From: Melastoma dodecandrum | Taxonomy: Eukaryota; Streptophyta; Magnoliopsida; Myrtales; Melastomataceae | Direction of reading: 5' to 3' | DNA: 64,000 nt | Assembly (NCBI GenBank): GCA_029817715.1 | Contig: JARUPY010000162.1 | Coordinates: 174,001-238,000, forward strand | Shown: positions 22,415-38,542 of the stretch, piece after piece | How positions within the stretch are numbered: the stretch's first letter is position 1 | How the letters are laid out: each line of letters begins with the position of its first letter | Made by a program: the position numbers and the translations under genes | The notes under the pieces: model-generated | Seen by the model: only the letters and a program-made list of their open reading frames with translations | Database searches by the model: none | Told to the model about the DNA's origin: nothing

Positions 22415-23632
22415 TTAAACGGGCCGGGCCGTATTCAGTATCCATAATCTTAGGGTACCCTAAGTATAACTTAGATATACTATCCATCGGTCTATCTTGA
22501 CCTCAGTTATACTCAATGATGATCTAGATGTCCATGTATCCTCTTAAACGGGTCGTATCCAGTATCCATAATTTTAGGGTACCCTAAGTATAACTTAGAT
22601 ATACTATCCATCGGTCTATCTTGACCTCTGTTATACTCAGTGATGATCTAGGTGTCCATGTCCCCTCTAAACATCTATCCGATCGCGGACTATTTCAGAT
22701 TGATATACTCATTAATTTGTGAGACTTTATCATAAATAATTTTACGTGTAAAAAAGTAAAATAATCAATAACAAATACTCGTCTTTATTAATTATTTATC
22801 CACGAACAGACACTTCACCGGTACATACAGACACCTCCCAATAATCTTAGGGTACCCTAAGTATAACTTAGATATACTATCCATCGGTCTATCTTGACCT
22901 CAGTTATACTCAATGATGATTTAGATGTTCATGTATCCTCTTAAACGGGTCGTATCCAGTATCCATAATTTTAGGGTACCTTAAGTATAACTTAGATATA
23001 CTATCCATCGGTCTATCTTGACCTCAGTTATACTCAGTGATGATCTAGGTGTCCATGTCTCCTCTAAACATCTATCCGATCACGGACTATTTCAGATTGA
23101 TATACTCATTAATTTGTGAGACTTTATCATAAATAATTTTACGTGTAAAAAAGTAAAATAATCAATAACAAATACTCGTCTTTATTAATTATTTATCCAC
23201 GAACAAACACTTCACCGGTACATACAGACACCTCCTAATAATCTTAGGGTACCCTAAGTATAACTTAGATATACTATCCATCGGTCTATCTTGACCTCAG
23301 TTATACTCAATGATGATCTAGATGTCCATGTATCCTCTTAAACGGGTCGTATCCAGTATCCATAATTTTAGGGTACCCTAAGTATAACTTAGATATACTA
23401 TCCATCGGTCTATCTTGACCTCAGTTATACTCAGTGATGATCTAGATGTCTATGTCCTCTCTAAACATCTATCCGATCGTGGACTATTTCATATTGATAT
23501 ACTCATTAATTTGTGAGACTTTATCATAAATAATTTTACGTGTAAAATTGTAAAATAATCAATACCAAATACTCGTCTTTATTAATTATTTATCCCAGAC
23601 ACTTCACCGGTACATACAGACACCTCCCACTG
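22415..23632. repeat. Higher-order tandem repeat, three copies of about 397 bp
   Basis: The landmark TAGGGTACC recurs at 22451, 22575, 22848, 22972, 23245 and 23369, with spacings 124, 273, 124, 273 and 124. The unit is therefore 397 bp, repeated three times, and each unit starts with two copies of a shorter block about 100-124 bp long. The landmark sits in a 16-bp perfect palindrome, CTTAGGGTACCCTAAG (or TTTTAGGG... in the second block). The third copy has a small deletion near 23593. Copies are about 95% alike by eye. The block starts about 1.5 kb upstream of the ABCG25 start codon and ends about 300 bp upstream. Confidence 0.9.
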
Positions 23633-23926
23633 TGCTGGGTGGAAATTGTTGTGGGTGGGTGGTCGCTTCCTCGGATGATATGTCTCTACCACCACCCACC
23701 TTTCCCATTCTTACACCCTTAAATACTCAAATCCTACCATTAAATCTCTAATCCCACCATTAAATATTCCTTAAACATTCCCATTTTTTTGTTTCTTTTG
23801 TCCTTCTTTCGAATACTCTAATCCCACCATTATATATTCCTCTCCCTTTCTCAGGGATGATCCCTCCTCTGTTGTTGTTCTTCTCATCTCCTCCTCTCTC
23901 CTTCTGTTCTGAGATAGAAACAAGTG
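23633..23926. promoter_or_regulatory. Proximal upstream region of ABCG25
   Basis: About 290 bp between the tandem repeat and the start codon. It is pyrimidine-rich, with a partly repeated phrase AATCCCACCATTA (near 23750 and 23820). It presumably includes the core promoter and 5' UTR. No TATA box is called. Confidence 0.35.
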
Positions 23927-26692
23927 ATGACCACACGCAGTGTCATGGTTTCCGACTCTGGGGTCTCCTTGGAACCCTCGAACCCCGTCACCCCGCGGAC
24001 CTTCTCGTCGTCTCGTTTCCCCATCACTCTCGAGGTATTTAGATTTCTTTCTCCCATGCATGACGAACGGTGATCAACGCCCCTATCCCTTTCAGTGATC
24101 GTGGAATGGTTTGCAGTTCGTGGACGTTAAGTATCGAGCAAAACATTTCAACAAGCAGCTCACTGGAAACATCAAGCGGAAACTGAATTACAGCTTCAAT
24201 CCCTGGGACAACCCGTTGACAGTGGCTCCGAAAAGCCAAGAACGTGTTATTTTGGATGGGATATCAGGGATAGCCTCCCCAGGAGAGATCCTTGCCATCC
24301 TTGGCCCTTCTGGGAGCGGCAAGTCGACGCTCCTGAATGCTCTGGCTGGCAGGCTCAGCGACGGCCTCACTGGCACCATCCTTGCTAATGGGAGGAAACT
24401 CACAAGGTTTGTCCGAAGACAAACCGGCTTCGTAGCCCAGGACGACTTGCTATACCCACACCTGACGGTGCGCGAGACGCTCGTGTTCTGCGCCCTCCTC
24501 AGGCTGCCACAGACGTTCACAAGGGACGAGAAGGTGGAGGCAGCGAAGTCGGTGATATCAGACCTAGGGCTAGGCAAGTGCCAGGACACCATCATAGGGA
24601 ACAGCTTCGTCAGAGGGATATCAGGCGGGGAAAGGAAGAGGGTCAGCATAGCCCACGAGCTGCTCATGAACCCAAGCCTGCTCGTGCTCGACGAGCCGAC
24701 CTCGGGGCTGGACTCAACCGCTGCATACAGGCTGGTGACTGCCCTGGTGGGGGTGGCAAGGAAAGGGAGGACAGTGGTCATGTCGGTGCACCAGCCGTCC
24801 AGCCGAGTATACCAGATGTTCGACAAGGTGCTGTTGCTGAGCGAGGGGAAGTGCTTATACTACGGCACGAGGTCAGAGGCGGTGGGGTACTTCGAGTCGG
24901 TTGGCTCATCCCCGGCTTTCCCGATGAACCCGGCCGACTTCCTGCTCGATCTCGCAAACGGTTAGCACTTCCTACCTTTTCAATTTTGTTCAAAACATCT
25001 CCTACGACTCGACTATAACATAATCCTAAAATTCTCACATAAGTAACGACTAGCTTTTGTTTTTCATTTATCTTCGGGGGGAGTGACGATGATGATTGGG
25101 AAATATTAACTAATCAATATAAGAATTTTGTGAACGAGTTAATATGTTTTAAATTAGTACTAAATATTTAATATACTTCATAAATTGTGTTTTTTATTCA
25201 ATATGCATTTTATTATTTATAATATTTTAAATTATAATATAGGCTAGTCTAAGCCTTTAATAAAACACATAATAAAATTAAGTACGAATCCTATGAATTA
25301 AAAATACTCTGAAGAGCTAGACAGACGGCCGACCTCATAGGGAATTTGAGGAAATGATAATTAAATTAAAAAAATTAGCCTTTTTTTGGCACTAGATTCG
25401 TTATATATTTAATAAATAATAATAACAATGGACCCACCCATAAAGGTCTAAAGGTAAAATTATACTTTACTTGAATTTTCTTAGGAGACAAAAAGAACGA
25501 AATCTAAAGGAGGATTAAAAGGTTAAATTTCTTTTAAAAAATATATATTTTTATATTATGGTGGAGCATACCGAAAGGTATTTAATGAATATGACTTTTA
25601 ATATTTATATACAAATAAGTGATGATGTATCCTAGTCATGTTGTCTGATGTTTTTGTTGGCCCACAGGTGTTCATCAACAGCTTGATCGACCAAGCGAAA
25701 CCAATCATTCTCATCCTAACTCAAACCAATTCCTAGTCTCGTCCTACGACACGTTGTTGGCACCTAGAGTGAAGGCCGCGCTGATGGCTCCACCGCCCGC
25801 CTTCTCGGGCCGTTTAAATTCCATCGAGAATGCATACCGGAGGAGCGGCCACGGCGATACCTCTCGCTGGTTCAGTCAGTTTGTTGTTCTGATGCGAAGG
25901 AGCCTCCGGGAGAGGAGGCACGAGGCCTTCGACCCTCTAAGGGTGTTCCAGGTCACTGCGGCGGCTGTACTTGCCGGATTGATGTGGTGGCGTTCAGAGT
26001 TCGTCGACGTCCAGGACAGGCTCGGCCTCCTCTTCTTCGTTACGATATTCTGGGGCGTATTCCCCTCATTCAACTCCGTGTTCGTGTTCCCCCAGGAGCG
26101 CGCGATCTTCCTCAAGGAGCGTGCTTCGGGGATGTACTCTCTCTCGTCCTACTTCATGGCGCGGATGGTCGGGGATATGCCGATGGAGCTGATCCTCCCC
26201 ACCTTCTTCCTCACGCTGACGTACTGGATGACTAGACTCAGGCCCGAGTTAGGGGCATATCTCTTGACCCTGCTGGTCATACTAGGGTACGTGCTCGTGT
26301 CCCAGGGGCTCGGCCTAGCGTTGGGAGCGGCGATCATGGAGGTGAAGAAGGCCTCCACGATCGTGACGGTGACGATGCTGGCATTCCTGTTGACGGGCGG
26401 GTTTTACGTGCACAAGGTGCCGTATTGCCTTGCCTGGATCAAGTACATCTCCACCACCTTTTACTGCTACAGTCTCCTGATCCACATCCAATACGGCGAC
26501 GGGCAAGGGATATCATCCGTCTTGGGCTGCCGAGGGGGGAGCAACACCCGCGAAGCGAGATGTATGTTCGTGGAGCAAGACATGGCTGGGCAGATCCGTC
26601 CGGCGATCAGCATATGCATGCTGTTGCTCATGTTTTTCGGGTACCGGGCATTGGCGTACCTCGCTTTGAGGCGAGTCAAGGTTGCTTGTTAG
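23927..26692 (+). CDS. ABCG25: ABC transporter G family member 25 (abscisic acid exporter)
   Basis: Three exons (23927-24034, 24117-24960, 25668-26692) give 658 residues; Arabidopsis ABCG25 has about 662. The start ATG in exon 1 is chosen because SRFPITLE joins directly to FVDVKYR as in ABCG25. It is a half-size transporter with the nucleotide-binding domain first. Walker [10 protein letters not shown] is at about 99-107, the signature ISGGERKR at about 204-211 and Walker [13 protein letters not shown] just after. The [13 protein letters not shown] boundary follows, then six hydrophobic segments from about residue 380 to the end ([18 protein letters not shown] to [19 protein letters not shown]). 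ABCG25 exports abscisic acid across the plasma membrane in vascular cells; half transporters act as dimers. That role is carried over from the family. Exons 2 and 3 are GC-rich while intron 2 is AT-rich. No damage is seen. Confidence 0.95.
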
Positions 26693-27274
26693 AAAGCAAA
26701 TCAAACGTTACCCGATAACTTAAGCTTTTAAGTAAAACGGTAAAATTTTTATATAATATCATAGGAGAAAGACTACCAAATAATTCATTTCCATGTCGTG
26801 ACGTTTCTAAAAATAATTACGATCAATTTTTTTACCGGACGAAACTCATAACGGCTAGTTTTGAAAATCATACTCTAGACACAAAAATATAACTTATTTT
26901 TATCTCATTTTTAGAACGTTCTTTTTTAAATACTTTTTAGAACTTTGAAGTAAAATTTTTTTCAAATTTTAAAAAGTAATTATTAAAAAACGTATTCTCA
27001 GAACGCGTTTCCAACTCCAAAATACATAAATTTAGAAACGATAATTTTTTAAAACGTACAAATCTCAGGTGATTTTTACTAATCATGCACATCGCGACAA
27101 AAAGTAGAGGGGCGGACAACTCGAGTTCTAGAAGACGACAAAATAAACCTCTTACTCATTTCTTGCTTCCTCTGTAAGAAAGAGACCGTTTCTTGCGTCC
27201 CAATATAAGAAAGTAATGCGATCTCCCTGCTTCTGCTCTCGTTGATCTCCTTGGCTTCGTCGGTTGGGTTATCG
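26693..27274. other. Spacer between ABCG25 and the I9 inhibitor gene
   Basis: AT-rich 580 bp holding the ABCG25 3' UTR and the next promoter. Nothing specific is recognised. Confidence 0.4.
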
Positions 27275-28315
27275 ATGGCAGACGAATCACCGGCTGTCCA
27301 CATCGTCTACACGGAGAGGCCGGAGGTGGACGACCACGAGTCCGTCCACATCCGCACCCTTTCCGCCGTCCTCGGCAGGTCCGAATTCAACCGGCTGTGC
27401 GTTGTTTTTGTTTGTTCTAGGGTTTTTGGCTGATCAATGTGGTTTGTTTCGTAGTGAGGAGAAGGCGAAGGATTCCCTGGTGTACGTTTACAAGCACGCT
27501 GCCAGCGGGTTCTCCGCCAAACTTACCTCCGATCAAGTTGCCCAGATATCCAGTAATCAGATTTTTTTCCTTACCCCCCCGATTCGCGTTTGCGATTTGT
27601 CATTGAATTGCGTTTTGGGTTTTATAAGAACAGGTGTTTTGCGCTCGGAATGTGATTAACTACTGCACCTCTGTAATTGATGGGTGGGATGGATGATCTA
27701 ATCCGAGTCTGGAGGAGATAAGGAATGGGAGAAAAGAAAGAGGGATCCTTCTACCCAGGGATTTTGTTGGTATTAGTTTCTGCCGCTTAACGGAGTTCTG
27801 GAATGGTGATGTTCACCATTTAGCTGTAGAGATTGAAGGATCTCTGGAGCAACTAGGTCACGTTGCTTGGTGATATCTGGTGTGTGATTAGAATACATGT
27901 ATATGTGTTGCTACAACAGCGTCTTAAGTTTTAAGAGTTACGTGATGATTTGCTCGTGATTTTCCGGCTATATATTATCAAAGAAGCAGTTATTTATCCA
28001 GGGAACATTGGAGACAACAAGAGGGTCGATTTGTTTGGTTAGATTGAATGGATTCAGTTTTTTGTAATTTAGAAAATGATTGAGGCTGCGTGTTTCGCAT
28101 CAAGTTTTCGGTACAGACCCGTTCTTATGGTCGAGTTTATTCATAGGCGTCCACCTTTCGTTGTATTGTTTTCGGTTGTCCCCATGAGGGGCTTCATTTG
28201 GTTGGTTGGTTTGTTGGGTTTAATCCATCCTCATTTTGCAGAACAACCGGGAGTCATTCAAGTTATCCCAAACAGGCAGCACCAACTGCACGCTGCACCT
28301 GGAAGGCTTCACTAG
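27275..28315 (+). CDS. Inhibitor I9 / subtilase propeptide-like protein (SPI-1 type)
   Basis: Three short exons (27275-27378, 27455-27552, 28242-28315) give 91 residues. The protein is a free-standing I9 domain: VHIVYTERPE at the start, HIRTLSAVLG, then YVYKHAASGFSAKLTSDQV and the closing PGVIQVIPNRQHQLH. These are the hallmarks of plant subtilase propeptides, here without a protease attached. It matches the small Arabidopsis protein from At1g71950 (SPI-1, a subtilase propeptide-like inhibitor) in length and exon-boundary motifs, from memory. There is no signal peptide, so it is probably cytosolic. It sits just downstream of ABCG25 in the same orientation, as in Arabidopsis. Confidence 0.9.
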
Positions 28316-29415
28316 CGCACCCGCAGAGTGTGGTGGGGTCTGGGTATTATATCTCTACTCATGTGAAGCTATCCATCCAGACCCGACAGAGCTCGCCCTA
28401 CCTCTAAATAAACGCACCGCGTGTACTTCTGTTTGTGAATGACCAGTGGCTTAGGGACGTTGCGTACCTGTGCCATCTACCTAATACAATGCCCCAGACA
28501 AGAAGCTATTAGAAAATGAATAACACTCTGCCATGGCGGTTGTCTTGTGTGTACTTACTACTCAGACCGCCTGCCTGCGTCCAATGCAATATTAGCTGGA
28601 TCACGATCACGGGATCTAAGCCGAAAAGGAGGCCCATCTTGCGAAGCAAACTGGCCTTGTCCTTGTCCCTTAACTCATCGATTCATCCAGAGTGTCTTTT
28701 GACTAAAAACATGGAAATGGCAGAGATAGAAAAGAAGAATAAAGTTGGGTCCAATCCAATCGCATCCCTTTGATTGATCGTGACATTTTTCATTGTCCGA
28801 TTCACTTGCATCCCACCGAACAACTGTTTCAGGCGCAAGGTATTCTATCCTGAATCCAGTTAGATCATATCATCATCATCTTCATCATTTACTTGTGGCA
28901 GTGTCTGTGGCCGCTTCGATTACTTTAATCCCATACAAACAAAATCGTGTATTGGGCAAGCGAGAATGTGACAAAAAACGCGGGGATTCGAGCAGATTGG
29001 TGTTGGGGGGGCTGGCAACTCACTCGGCATTTAATAGTTCGATGTCTTCCATGTCCGCACTGCCCCCAGAATCGGAACAGCTGGAACACAGATAGACAGA
29101 CGCCACAAGCCTCAAACAAAAGACGAACTCGAAAAACTTACCGTAAATACGAGGAAAACGTAAAAACTTGCGTCCTAAAGAAAATATTCACTAATCTTTT
29201 TTCTAGTTACTGAACCAGAGACAGACAGACACGACCAAAAGACTTGACCTTTTCCATTCGAGATCGAATCAAAAAGCTTCGATCTTTCGTGCTTCCGTCC
29301 GCCCCACAACCCAGAATCTCATCAAGGTTGAATCTTTCCGAGTCTTTTTTTATCCCTTCACCCAGAAAGGAGAAAGGCTCATTCCCAGAGCCCGGAATTG
29401 ATCCGTCGCGCCAAA
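28316..29415. other. Intergenic, CDPK promoter side
   Basis: About 1.1 kb with no gene recognised. Small frames at 28793-29213 show no family resemblance. The last 150 bp are pyrimidine-rich, as in a 5' UTR. Confidence 0.4.
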
Positions 29416-32462
<3,047 letters not shown>

Positions 32463-33240
32463 GCCACATCGTTCGAGCTGAAAAGAGCCATCTGAAGATG
32501 TAAACTCTCGGGGAATCTCTCCTGAAGCTCGGTGCCAGTAATCCCGATGCCTCACTTCCCCTGTCAATAGCGGCATCGGGGCTTTATAATTATAATCGAA
32601 TCGAATCACCCCCACTTTCGGCTGGTGATTTCACATCAGCTGCTGATTATCTGAAATTTTTCCTCATTGTACTGAATGAATTGTAACACCACCATCCGAC
32701 AGACAATCGGCGATGTGCCTCTTCATGGGTTTCCTGTCGAAACTGGATCAGCCTCGAATGGTGGCCTATCTCTTAATCACTGTATTGGAGGAGAAATATC
32801 TCACTGTATGACTTGGGAAGCTCAATTGTGGTGTGGTTATTGCTAACTGAACTCCCAATCTGTGTAGTATTCTTTTTGGGCCCCATGATTAATCAATTAG
32901 TTAATTAAGGATGCTTGCTGTTCTAAAAAACAGAAACATTTCATCAGGACTTGTAATAGGATATAATGAACAATGTCCCATGAGAACAATCCAATTCTGT
33001 CACTAGGTAAATGATAAACAACATCATCTGTCAAACAAGCTCTTGGATCTTCCCCGACATAAAACTGCTATGGCTTGTTTAAATAATTCAGAAACAAAGT
33101 TAAAAGGCAAGGCTTGTCATGGGTGTAAGAGGCATGAATGCATTTTATTACACAATTGAGGAAGGGACGATCAAATCATTTTGAGATGGATAGTTTTTGA
33201 GTTTGAAGAAAATGGGGTCAATGCAATTTTCCCTCTGTTG
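32463..33240. other. Convergent 3' region between CDPK and VND7
   Basis: The two genes point at each other with 778 bp between stop codons. This should contain both 3' UTRs. No ORF or repeat is recognised. Confidence 0.45.
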
Positions 33241-34387
33241 TTAGGAGTCTGGAAAGAATCCGAGGAAATAGTTGCTGTTAATACTACTGCTAGTAGCCCC
33301 ATTATTGATGTAATTAGTCTGACCTGGTTTTGTTTCCGGGTTTCCCCGCAGGTTCCGAGCAGCCACAGGGCCACCCTCAACATTCATGTTGCAGCTTCCT
33401 CCGTCGTCAAAGTAGTCCTCGATGTCGTTGTAGGCCATCGGGAGAGGGCTGTCCAGTTGTGGAAGCACTTCCATGAGCTGGCGATGATGATGGTCCGAGA
33501 AAGAGTTGTCACTCAAGAGGAGCTCTTGATCATGCGAGATTGCACTTTCCTCAACGAGAAGTTGATTGTTGGCCGAGGCTTCGCCTGGTTGTCCATGGAC
33601 GGGAGGCTTGGCCAGATCAAGGATCGAGTGTGGAAGAGACTGCCGCCCAAGATTGTGGACATGGCTTGTTTGGTTCCTAAGATAGTAAGCATGGTTCCAA
33701 ACTTCGTAGCCGGGTCTCTGGATCTGGATCGTCGGCTTCTTGAATGCTCGACAAACCACCCATCCTTCGTCCTGTATAACAACAAGAGTCGAACCGATAA
33801 AGCTCGTGCTGTAACATCAGGACTGACCCTAATAACTGGCAAAAAACTCACCTGAGGGGGTGCATGCTCCGAAGATTGGAGCCGGTACTCATGCATGATC
33901 CAATCAGTCTTCTGGCCATTAGGAGCACGCCCGCTGTAGAAGACAAGGGTCTTCCTCATCCCGATAAGCTTGTTCCCGGAGGCAACCGCCTTGTCCCTCC
34001 CGGTGGCCTTCCAGAAGCCTGCGGCTGTCGCCCTGTTGGTGCGCGTCCCAGTCGGGTACTTCTTGTCCTTGTGGCTGAAGAAGTACCACTCACTCTGTTC
34101 CTCGTGTCCCATCTTGCACCTATCTGCTTTCACGTGGGAATTTGGAGAATTTGCATCATCCTTTTGACAAACACTCGGCATTAACCAACCCGTAAAAGAA
34201 ACATAAAGGACGAAAACCGGGCAGCACCTTCGATGTCCCAAGGTTCCATCTTGTAGAGATCGATGTCCGTGATCACGTTGAGATCGATCTTCAAGGAGTT
34301 GATCCTCCTGGTGAGGTAATACCCCACGAGTTCTTCCTCCGTCGGGTGGAACCGAAAACCAGGCGGGATGCAATGTTCGGCCTCCAT
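33241..34387 (-). CDS. VND7: NAC transcription factor, VND7 type (xylem vessel differentiation)
   Basis: Three exons on the minus strand (34387-34228, 34123-33852, 33771-33241) give 320 residues. The NAC domain spans about residues 8-156: [70 protein letters not shown] and [11 protein letters not shown]. Introns fall at the two conserved NAC positions. VND7 is favoured over other VNDs by [10 protein letters not shown], by GYEVW and LPQLDSP in the tail and by the C-terminal end LGFFPDS (LGCFPDS in Arabidopsis VND7). VND7 is a master switch for vessel-element secondary wall formation and cell death; the role is inferred from homology. I do not find the usual D-W-R-x-L-D-K/T motif in the C-terminal half; a [12 protein letters not shown] stretch occupies that place. 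Confidence 0.9.
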
Positions 34388-37300
34388 CGCCCTCGGATCC
34401 TGGCCGCTTGCTCCCCCCTCAACGGACTCGACCCTTAGAAAGAGACGTCCACAACAGATTGACGGCCGAACTCAACACGAACACCAAGCATAATAAATAG
34501 AAATGGAGTATCTTTTTGCATGGTCGCAGTGAGACTCACTCCCACGCACGCACTCACAAGGGATTGGTTAAAATGGAAAAGCATGCAATGAATGTATGAG
34601 AATGAGAAAGATCATCAGCCAAGAGAGGAACAAGAAAAAGGTTGCGTGGCCGAAAAGATTGACCGACCCCTTCTTTTTCTTATCTTTCATTCTTAATTTT
34701 ATAAATATATAGCTTGGAGTGGAGTGCACTAATATTTATTAAAAAATAAAAATAAAACAAGAAAACAATGTTTATAGGTTGGGAGATATTTGTGTATGCT
34801 TTGTTACGTTTTAAGGTAGTGGGGGATAAATATGCGAAATAAGGTAAGATGGTTTCAAAAATTCAGAAATCTTACTTAATTCAAAACTATTTACCTAATT
34901 TTACTATTTAGCTTTTTCATCGAATAGAAGAAAACATGTTATTTGATGGTTTCAGCACTTGGTGTTCTCGGAGAAGTCGTCCAAATCTTATGAACTTTAG
35001 ATGTTAAACACATGTATATACATACATACAAGGAGATGATGATATTAGACACCCGTCGACCTACACACATGCATATGATGAGTTCATCGGATAAGGGACA
35101 AGCACTGACTCGTTGGAAGGAAGGGCTGCCGATCGTCTTAAGTCCCCTCCACCACCCCTTCGGCCGTGTGGTTTCCGACCGTGACGACGACCGAGAAAGA
35201 GAGGTCTTTATCAGACGATCAGGCAGAGAGATCAGCTAAACGCTTTCTCGTCGGGTAGCTGAAGATCAGGCAGGATACAGAAGAAAATGGAGAGTCTGCC
35301 AGAGAAGGAAGGAAGAAAGGAAAATGTGAGGGAGGGAGAGGGAAGGAAGGGCGATGAAAGGAGGGTGCGGCTAATGTTATTTATATACAAAAGGAACTCC
35401 AGAAAGGATCGAAATCGAAATCGAAGCCGGAATAGACAGTGTAGACACGAGGGGGAGAGGGTTGTTCTGATGGTGGTGGACGCAAACAGGTTCCACAAAT
35501 GAATTCTCCTATTCTGGTCAGTCGTTTACTTTGTTTTGGGAGAGGAGTGTCGTGTTAATGACCATCATCAACCAACGATCGATACCCATTCGACATGTAA
35601 GCACTAAATGTTTGAGTTAAGACAAGGTAAAACTTCATTAACCTCGCATGCAAGAAAACGTACATGCACTTGTATCAACCACCATGCACCTGTAAAACTT
35701 GTATGTGTATATATGAACAGAAAAAGGAAATCAACAAAACTGTGGGGGGGAGGTGGGGCTTCCTTCTTCTTTTTCTTTTGTGGGGACAACATGGGAAATG
35801 ATTGCGCGTGGGAGTGCGGGTGTGTTTTGTCCTGAAATCGAGAGGGTTTCCTTTGTTTTGGACGGCGCAGGGCACACTCGAAACAGGGAGGAAATTCTCC
35901 TTCACTCACAAACCACCCTCGTTTTGTCCATCTCAATTCTAACCCCAAAAACCTTCTTCTAGTCGATTCCTACAGCATAATTTTTAATGTGGTCGGGACA
36001 TGTTTGGTGCGCCGCCCTTTCTCATCTGTCATCCCCCACTGTTAGTCTGGCACTTGGAGTTCACGGCTGTCCCCCCTTCTCCGATTCCTCGGGAGGTAAC
36101 GCGGCGTAACCTTATCGTCCACATCTAACCCCCCCAACACTTCCTTTCACGCCTTTTCTATCCCCTTTCCGCATCTGATATGAAAGGGAACAAACACTTT
36201 CCGATGTGGAGTTTATCTGGATACGAAACTCACATGTCGAAGCGCGATTACTAGTACATTTATCGCGTAATGCGAACCGTGGTGTTAGCGTTCTACGAAA
36301 CCCTCGAGCGAAGTAGCCAGTTAGCTAGCCTATATTCATCTTTGGGCCTTCCAATATGTTTCATCTCCCCAAATCATGCTTTAACCTGTGAATCTAAACA
36401 ACTTCACTGTTGTGTGAGATCCTTCTAGACCATTTCATTTCGTGCGTGGTTTCTAAGGAAAAACAAAAAGGGAAACAGGAGGATAAGTCTTCTTTTTGTT
36501 TAGGCCTTCTGCGATTGGTCCTATTGCATTATTTTAGGACCGACCCTTAGTATTCCTACCAAAGGGGTCCTACGTGCCATCATCATAAAACAAAGAGATA
36601 CGATTATGATGGGCCTGACATTCTTCTTATATGTAAAATCAAAATCATTCCCAAATTCTCATTACCCTTACCCACCTTACTATGATCAATCAGACCACAC
36701 CTTGATACTTTGGCCTCGCGTAACCTATCAACCACGCGCAATTCTTACGACACAAAGCGATCACCCTAGTTTCGTCTCGGGCATATCATGTAGGGGATAC
36801 ATCACTTAGGACATTGATGAACTTTTTGGGTTATTTGGGAGTGATGGTGGGGGATATGAAATCGAGAGGAGAAAAGATTGGTGGGGGGTGGGGGGCAATC
36901 CATTTGATGGTATTATTTAATCCTGAGGGGTGGTGCCAAAACTGAAACTCCACGTCAAGATCTTTGGACAGGCAAGGGGAACAAAAAGAAGGGGGAGTCG
37001 ATGTTTGCTGGGAAAGCAAAGGCGATTTCTGTCTGTATGGAAAATATTTTCGGACAACCGGGTGGAGGTGGCGTGTGATTGTGTTAAGAATAGTACGTAA
37101 AATATCTTCTTCTTCTTCTTCTTCTTCTTCTTTCTTTTGGTTTTGGTTGTAAGAAAAAGCTGGAAAAAGTGCACATTTGTTTGAATTGTTTAGGGTGCAC
37201 TTTTCGACCGTTTTGGTCGTAAAAGGACTTGGAGGGAGGGCGTATTGTATACAATAATGACTCCCGTGCCTAACCTTTTCTTTGGCTGCCCGATCAATCG

Positions 37301-37990
37301 GGATCCGTGCTTTGTAAACAAAAAGAAGGCTGTAGTCGGTCTCCTTATAGCCGATTTTGCATAGGGCAAGCATCAGAAAGGTCGGTCGCAACTTTTCTCG
37401 CGGTAGGAAAATGGTGTCCCGAGACTTCTTAGATGTACAATAACATCAACCTCCGAGTAGTTTCAGTACAACGGCGTGGGTATGATATGCACTTATCATA
37501 TTCATTTAATATACGATGACGCGACATAACAGTTTTGATCGGAATTTAACGCGTGTTTCGTTATCTTAACGATGCCATTTTCTTTAGCTAATATGTTAAT
37601 ACGTTATGGGCATCGCGATCAAATCCAAGGATAGTAAGAGGGGGAACCAAGGAGAGTATCATCGCTCTTATCAACATGGGCCCCCGGAGTCTTCTGTGAT
37701 TGCCGTATAGTGAAACATGATTGGAATGTTCAAGTTTGTTAAGTTCAGAGAACTCTGATTTGATGAATTAGGGGGACATATCAATGAGCTTCCCTTTGGA
37801 ATGACTTGTTGTTAATCCCCTTCCTTGGATGACTATCTTACAAAACCTCAAATTGTGGAGAAAAGTTCGGTGTTACCCCTCCTGCAGAAAGAAATGCGTG
37901 GAAAGTAATTCGGATCCAACATGCTCAAAAGTCGTTACTCGAAGTGGTGATCTAAGCCAACTTGAAACCTTACCAACGGCCTTAAAAACT
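34388..37990. promoter_or_regulatory. Upstream region of VND7 and intergenic sequence
   Basis: About 3.6 kb without a supported gene. It includes AT-rich stretches (34680-34950), a purine-rich block (35280-35460) that throws up spurious frames, and a CTT repeat at 37105-37131. The nearest few hundred bases left of 35000 presumably hold the VND7 promoter. No specific sites are called. Confidence 0.35.
37105..37131. repeat. CTT trinucleotide microsatellite
   Basis: Nine tandem CTT/TTC units followed by a short TTTC extension. Confidence 0.9.
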
Positions 37991-38088
37991 TAAACGGTTA
38001 GATGATGTTTGATTTATATCGTATATTTTTACAATTCAATATGCTCAAGCAGGGCCGCAATTGCTTCTATGAATTGCAGAGATAATTA

Positions 38089-38280
38089 TTGTCAAGGGCT
38101 GGTACACACTACACAGTTCTGGAATGCTCCGGCCTGGCTCGTTGGGATGCTGTGGCGGCTAATGAGCCACTCCTTCATGACTTCGCCTTTGATGATCGAG
38201 AGGTTGTACAAGTTTACCTGGCCTCGCAGTTCTTCCTCAAGGTCAAAGGAGAAGCATTGAGATCGTTGGTTTCACTCACA
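38089..38280 (+). pseudogene. Unidentified coding-like fragment
   Basis: One frame reads a well-ordered sequence with SGLARWDAVAANEPLLHDF and DDREVVQVYLASQFFLKVKG. It has good codon character but is closed by stops on both sides and has no start. I do not recognise the family. It may be an isolated exon of a decayed host gene. Confidence 0.25.
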
Positions 38281-38542
38281 GTTCCCTTCTGTCGTTTCAC
38301 TCCTCATTAGGCCTGATACCATGACTTTACCCGATGGATATGATTGGTTGTCAAAAATTATCTGAAAAATGCTCATATTGTTGATCTTGAGACAACGTGA
38401 ATGGTGTGTCTCGGTGCAGGCTATATATCCAAAGGACATTGATACAGTTAGCCAATCAAGGATTGCTAGTATATAAACAAATTTGACCAACTTTCATCAC
38501 CATCTCAAATTATCCCGAGCCTTCCTACGGCATGGGCTTGTT

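Noticed and set aside
24188..24826. 212-codon minus-strand frame
   Set aside because: Antisense shadow of the GC-rich ABCG25 nucleotide-binding exon.
35232..35502. Overlapping frames on both strands
   Set aside because: Caused by a purine-rich, low-complexity stretch upstream of VND7.
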